Part shown: one piece after another, positions 28,980 through 29,889 of the stretch
Numbering within the stretch: the stretch's first letter is position 1
How the letters are laid out: each line of letters begins with the position of its first letter
NCBI GenBank assembly: GCA_036939755.1
Contig: JALLAZ010000535.1
Span: 1 to 29,889 of the forward strand
Source of the DNA: Stephanodiscus triporus
Lineage: Eukaryota > Bacillariophyta > Thalassiosirophyceae > Thalassiosirales > Thalassiosiraceae
Length of the DNA stretch: 29,889 nucleotides
Direction of reading: 5' to 3'
Notes under the pieces: model-generated
Told to the model about the DNA's origin: nothing
What the model saw: only the letters and a program-made list of their open reading frames with translations
Database searches by the model: none
Program-made: the position numbers and the translations under genes

Positions 28980-29690
28980 TCACTCCGCCGAAATCGACAG
29001 GACGAATGTGACGTCTATCCCCCTCCACAGCGAGACCGTGACTGTGTAATCGCCGATGCGCTTGATGTCCTTCGTCTTGACCTCGTTCCCGTCCGCGTCC
29101 CTGACATCCGTGACCTTCACCATCCTGCCGTCCCAGCCCCCGCCGGGATATCTCTCCTTCAGACCGTCGAGGACCATCCTCGGCGTGACCCCCCCGAAGA
29201 GGTTGCCCTCCGGTCCCGCCCTCCGCCTCATCTCGAGGGCCACGCCGCACACGTCCGCGCCGATGCCGCACCGGCCGTCGTCCCTCAGATTCTCGATCAT
29301 CGACTCCTCGAGCGCGACCTTGGTCCTCGTGGCGATGTCCGCCGATCGTCGATCCTGCTCCGCCCGTTCCTCCTCCATCCGCCGTATCTCCTCGTCGGTT
29401 ATGAGTCGGGCCTTGTTCCCGCGCTTCAGCTGATTCTGGAACACGGCGCTGGACACGTACGCGATGTCTCCGCATTGGCCGATGGTCGGGACCGTCTCGA
29501 GTAGCTGGACCTGTATCTTGCCCCCCCCGGACCCGGACCTCTTAGCCGCGGCGGGGGGGGGGACGAGCAGGGTCGGCCGGACGATCGCGGGCGGACGCAC
29601 GACGAACGCGGCGGCGTTCGAGGCCGCCATTATCATTAGCGAGAGGGCGCGGAGGACGGAGGGCGGCGAGCGCGACGAATGAGCCGTCAT
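28980..29690 (-). CDS. rplI: plastid ribosomal protein bL9
   Basis: A large-subunit protein of the bacterial-type plastid ribosome. A single exon of 236 residues from the Met at 29690; an upstream in-frame Met at 29750 would spoil the signal peptide. The signal peptide (VLRALSLMIMAASNAAA) is followed by FVVRPP, the Phe-led plastid motif, and a Pro/Ala-rich transit region to about 55. The L9 N-domain is IQVQLLETVPTIGQCGDIAY followed by VSSAVFQNQLKRGNKARLIT, matching the VxLLxxVxxxGxxGDxVxVxxG pattern, then a charged helix (EEIRRMEEERAEQDRRSADI). The C-domain is GNLFGGVTPRMVLDGLKERY and later TKDIKRIGDYTVTVSLWRGI, matching L9 G-LFGSVT and IK-lG-y-V-v-L. It is longer than bacterial L9 because of the presequence and some insertions (about 135-165). 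GC-rich coding bias like the helicase gene. Confidence 0.9.
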   Translation of the reverse strand: MTAHSSRSPPSVLRALSLMIMAASNAAAFVVRPPAIVRPTLLVPPPAAAKRSGSGGGKIQVQLLETVPTIGQCGDIAYVSSAVFQNQLKRGNKARLITDEEIRRMEEERAEQDRRSADIATRTKVALEESMIENLRDDGRCGIGADVCGVALEMRRRAGPEGNLFGGVTPRMVLDGLKERYPGGGWDGRMVKVTDVRDADGNEVKTKDIKRIGDYTVTVSLWRGIDVTFVLSISAE

Positions 29691-29889
29691 TATGGAGATT
29701 GGGGAGAATACTGAAGAACAGGCATCAACTGGCGTCAACACCAAAAACACGTTCGAAGGTCTTCAGAGACGAGTACGATAAGTGAGGTTGAGGGAAATAA
29801 TTTTCCCTGCATACCAAGGGAGAATAAAGTGCGAGCTACTTGTCGGTAGTAGCTAGTAGATTGATACGCTGTGGAAGTATGAATTCTTA
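29691..29889. other. 5' flank of the bL9 gene
   Basis: Presumed 5' UTR and promoter of the bL9 gene up to the window edge. No further gene or clear motif is seen. Confidence 0.4.

Overview
This is a nuclear window from a photosynthetic stramenopile, most likely a centric diatom of the Thalassiosira/Skeletonema type. Three things point there. Genes carry short GT-AG introns; I place ten, nine of 71-137 bp and one of 355 bp. Three products (glutamate-1-semialdehyde aminomutase, a bL9 ribosomal protein and an FGD-repeat protein) begin with a signal peptide followed by a Phe-led motif, the usual diatom bipartite plastid address. The kinase, membrane-glycosyltransferase-like and SHAQKY-Myb genes have the style of stramenopile families. 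The species is inference.

Layout, left to right: 3' end of a helical-repeat-like gene (+, 3-593); atypical protein kinase (-, 1001-2575, 3 exons); type II membrane glycosyltransferase-like protein (+, 2810-4899, 2 exons); plastid GSA aminomutase (-, 4949-6865, 3 exons); about 2.6 kb of gene-poor repetitive DNA, including a probable non-autonomous element built on a TGTCGNCGACA motif, trinucleotide repeats, a broken coding fragment and a 10-bp minisatellite (6866-9473); plastid-targeted FGD-repeat protein (-, 9474-10443, 3 exons); Golgi-type sulfotransferase (+, 10777-12144); pore-less EAG/CNG-like voltage-sensor protein with an internal duplication (-, 12239-14992); histone H3 with a duplicated promoter and a histone-type 3' stem-loop (+, 15688-16186); DDX55/Spb4 DEAD-box helicase (-, 16959-19696, 2 exons); a 1734-residue coiled-coil protein (+, 20101-25376, 2 exons); a triple SHAQKY-Myb/SANT protein (-, 25598-28187, 2 exons); and plastid ribosomal protein bL9 (-, 28980-29690).

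The genes largely alternate in strand, so most intergenic spaces are either shared divergent promoters (2576-2809, 10444-10776, 14993-15687, 19697-20100) or short convergent 3' junctions (49 bp at 4900-4948, 94 bp at 12145-12238). They do not form one pathway: this is ordinary housekeeping and regulatory content broken by one repeat-rich island. Base composition changes sharply from gene to gene. The sulfotransferase, helicase, bL9 and the first part of the coiled-coil gene are very rich in GAC/GTC/CGT triplets, while the kinase, glycosyltransferase-like and Myb genes are closer to 45% GC by eye.

The observations I rate highest are: (1) a 16-nt stem-loop followed by ACCCA and a purine-rich AAAGAAAC just downstream of histone H3, matching the metazoan-type processing signal of replication-dependent histone mRNAs; (2) a tandem duplication of the H3 promoter that carries the first nine codons of H3 and creates a 12-codon upstream ORF; (3) the FGD-repeat protein, whose two introns fall at the same phase and same residue of two different repeats; and (4) the inverted-repeat element at about 7632-8579.
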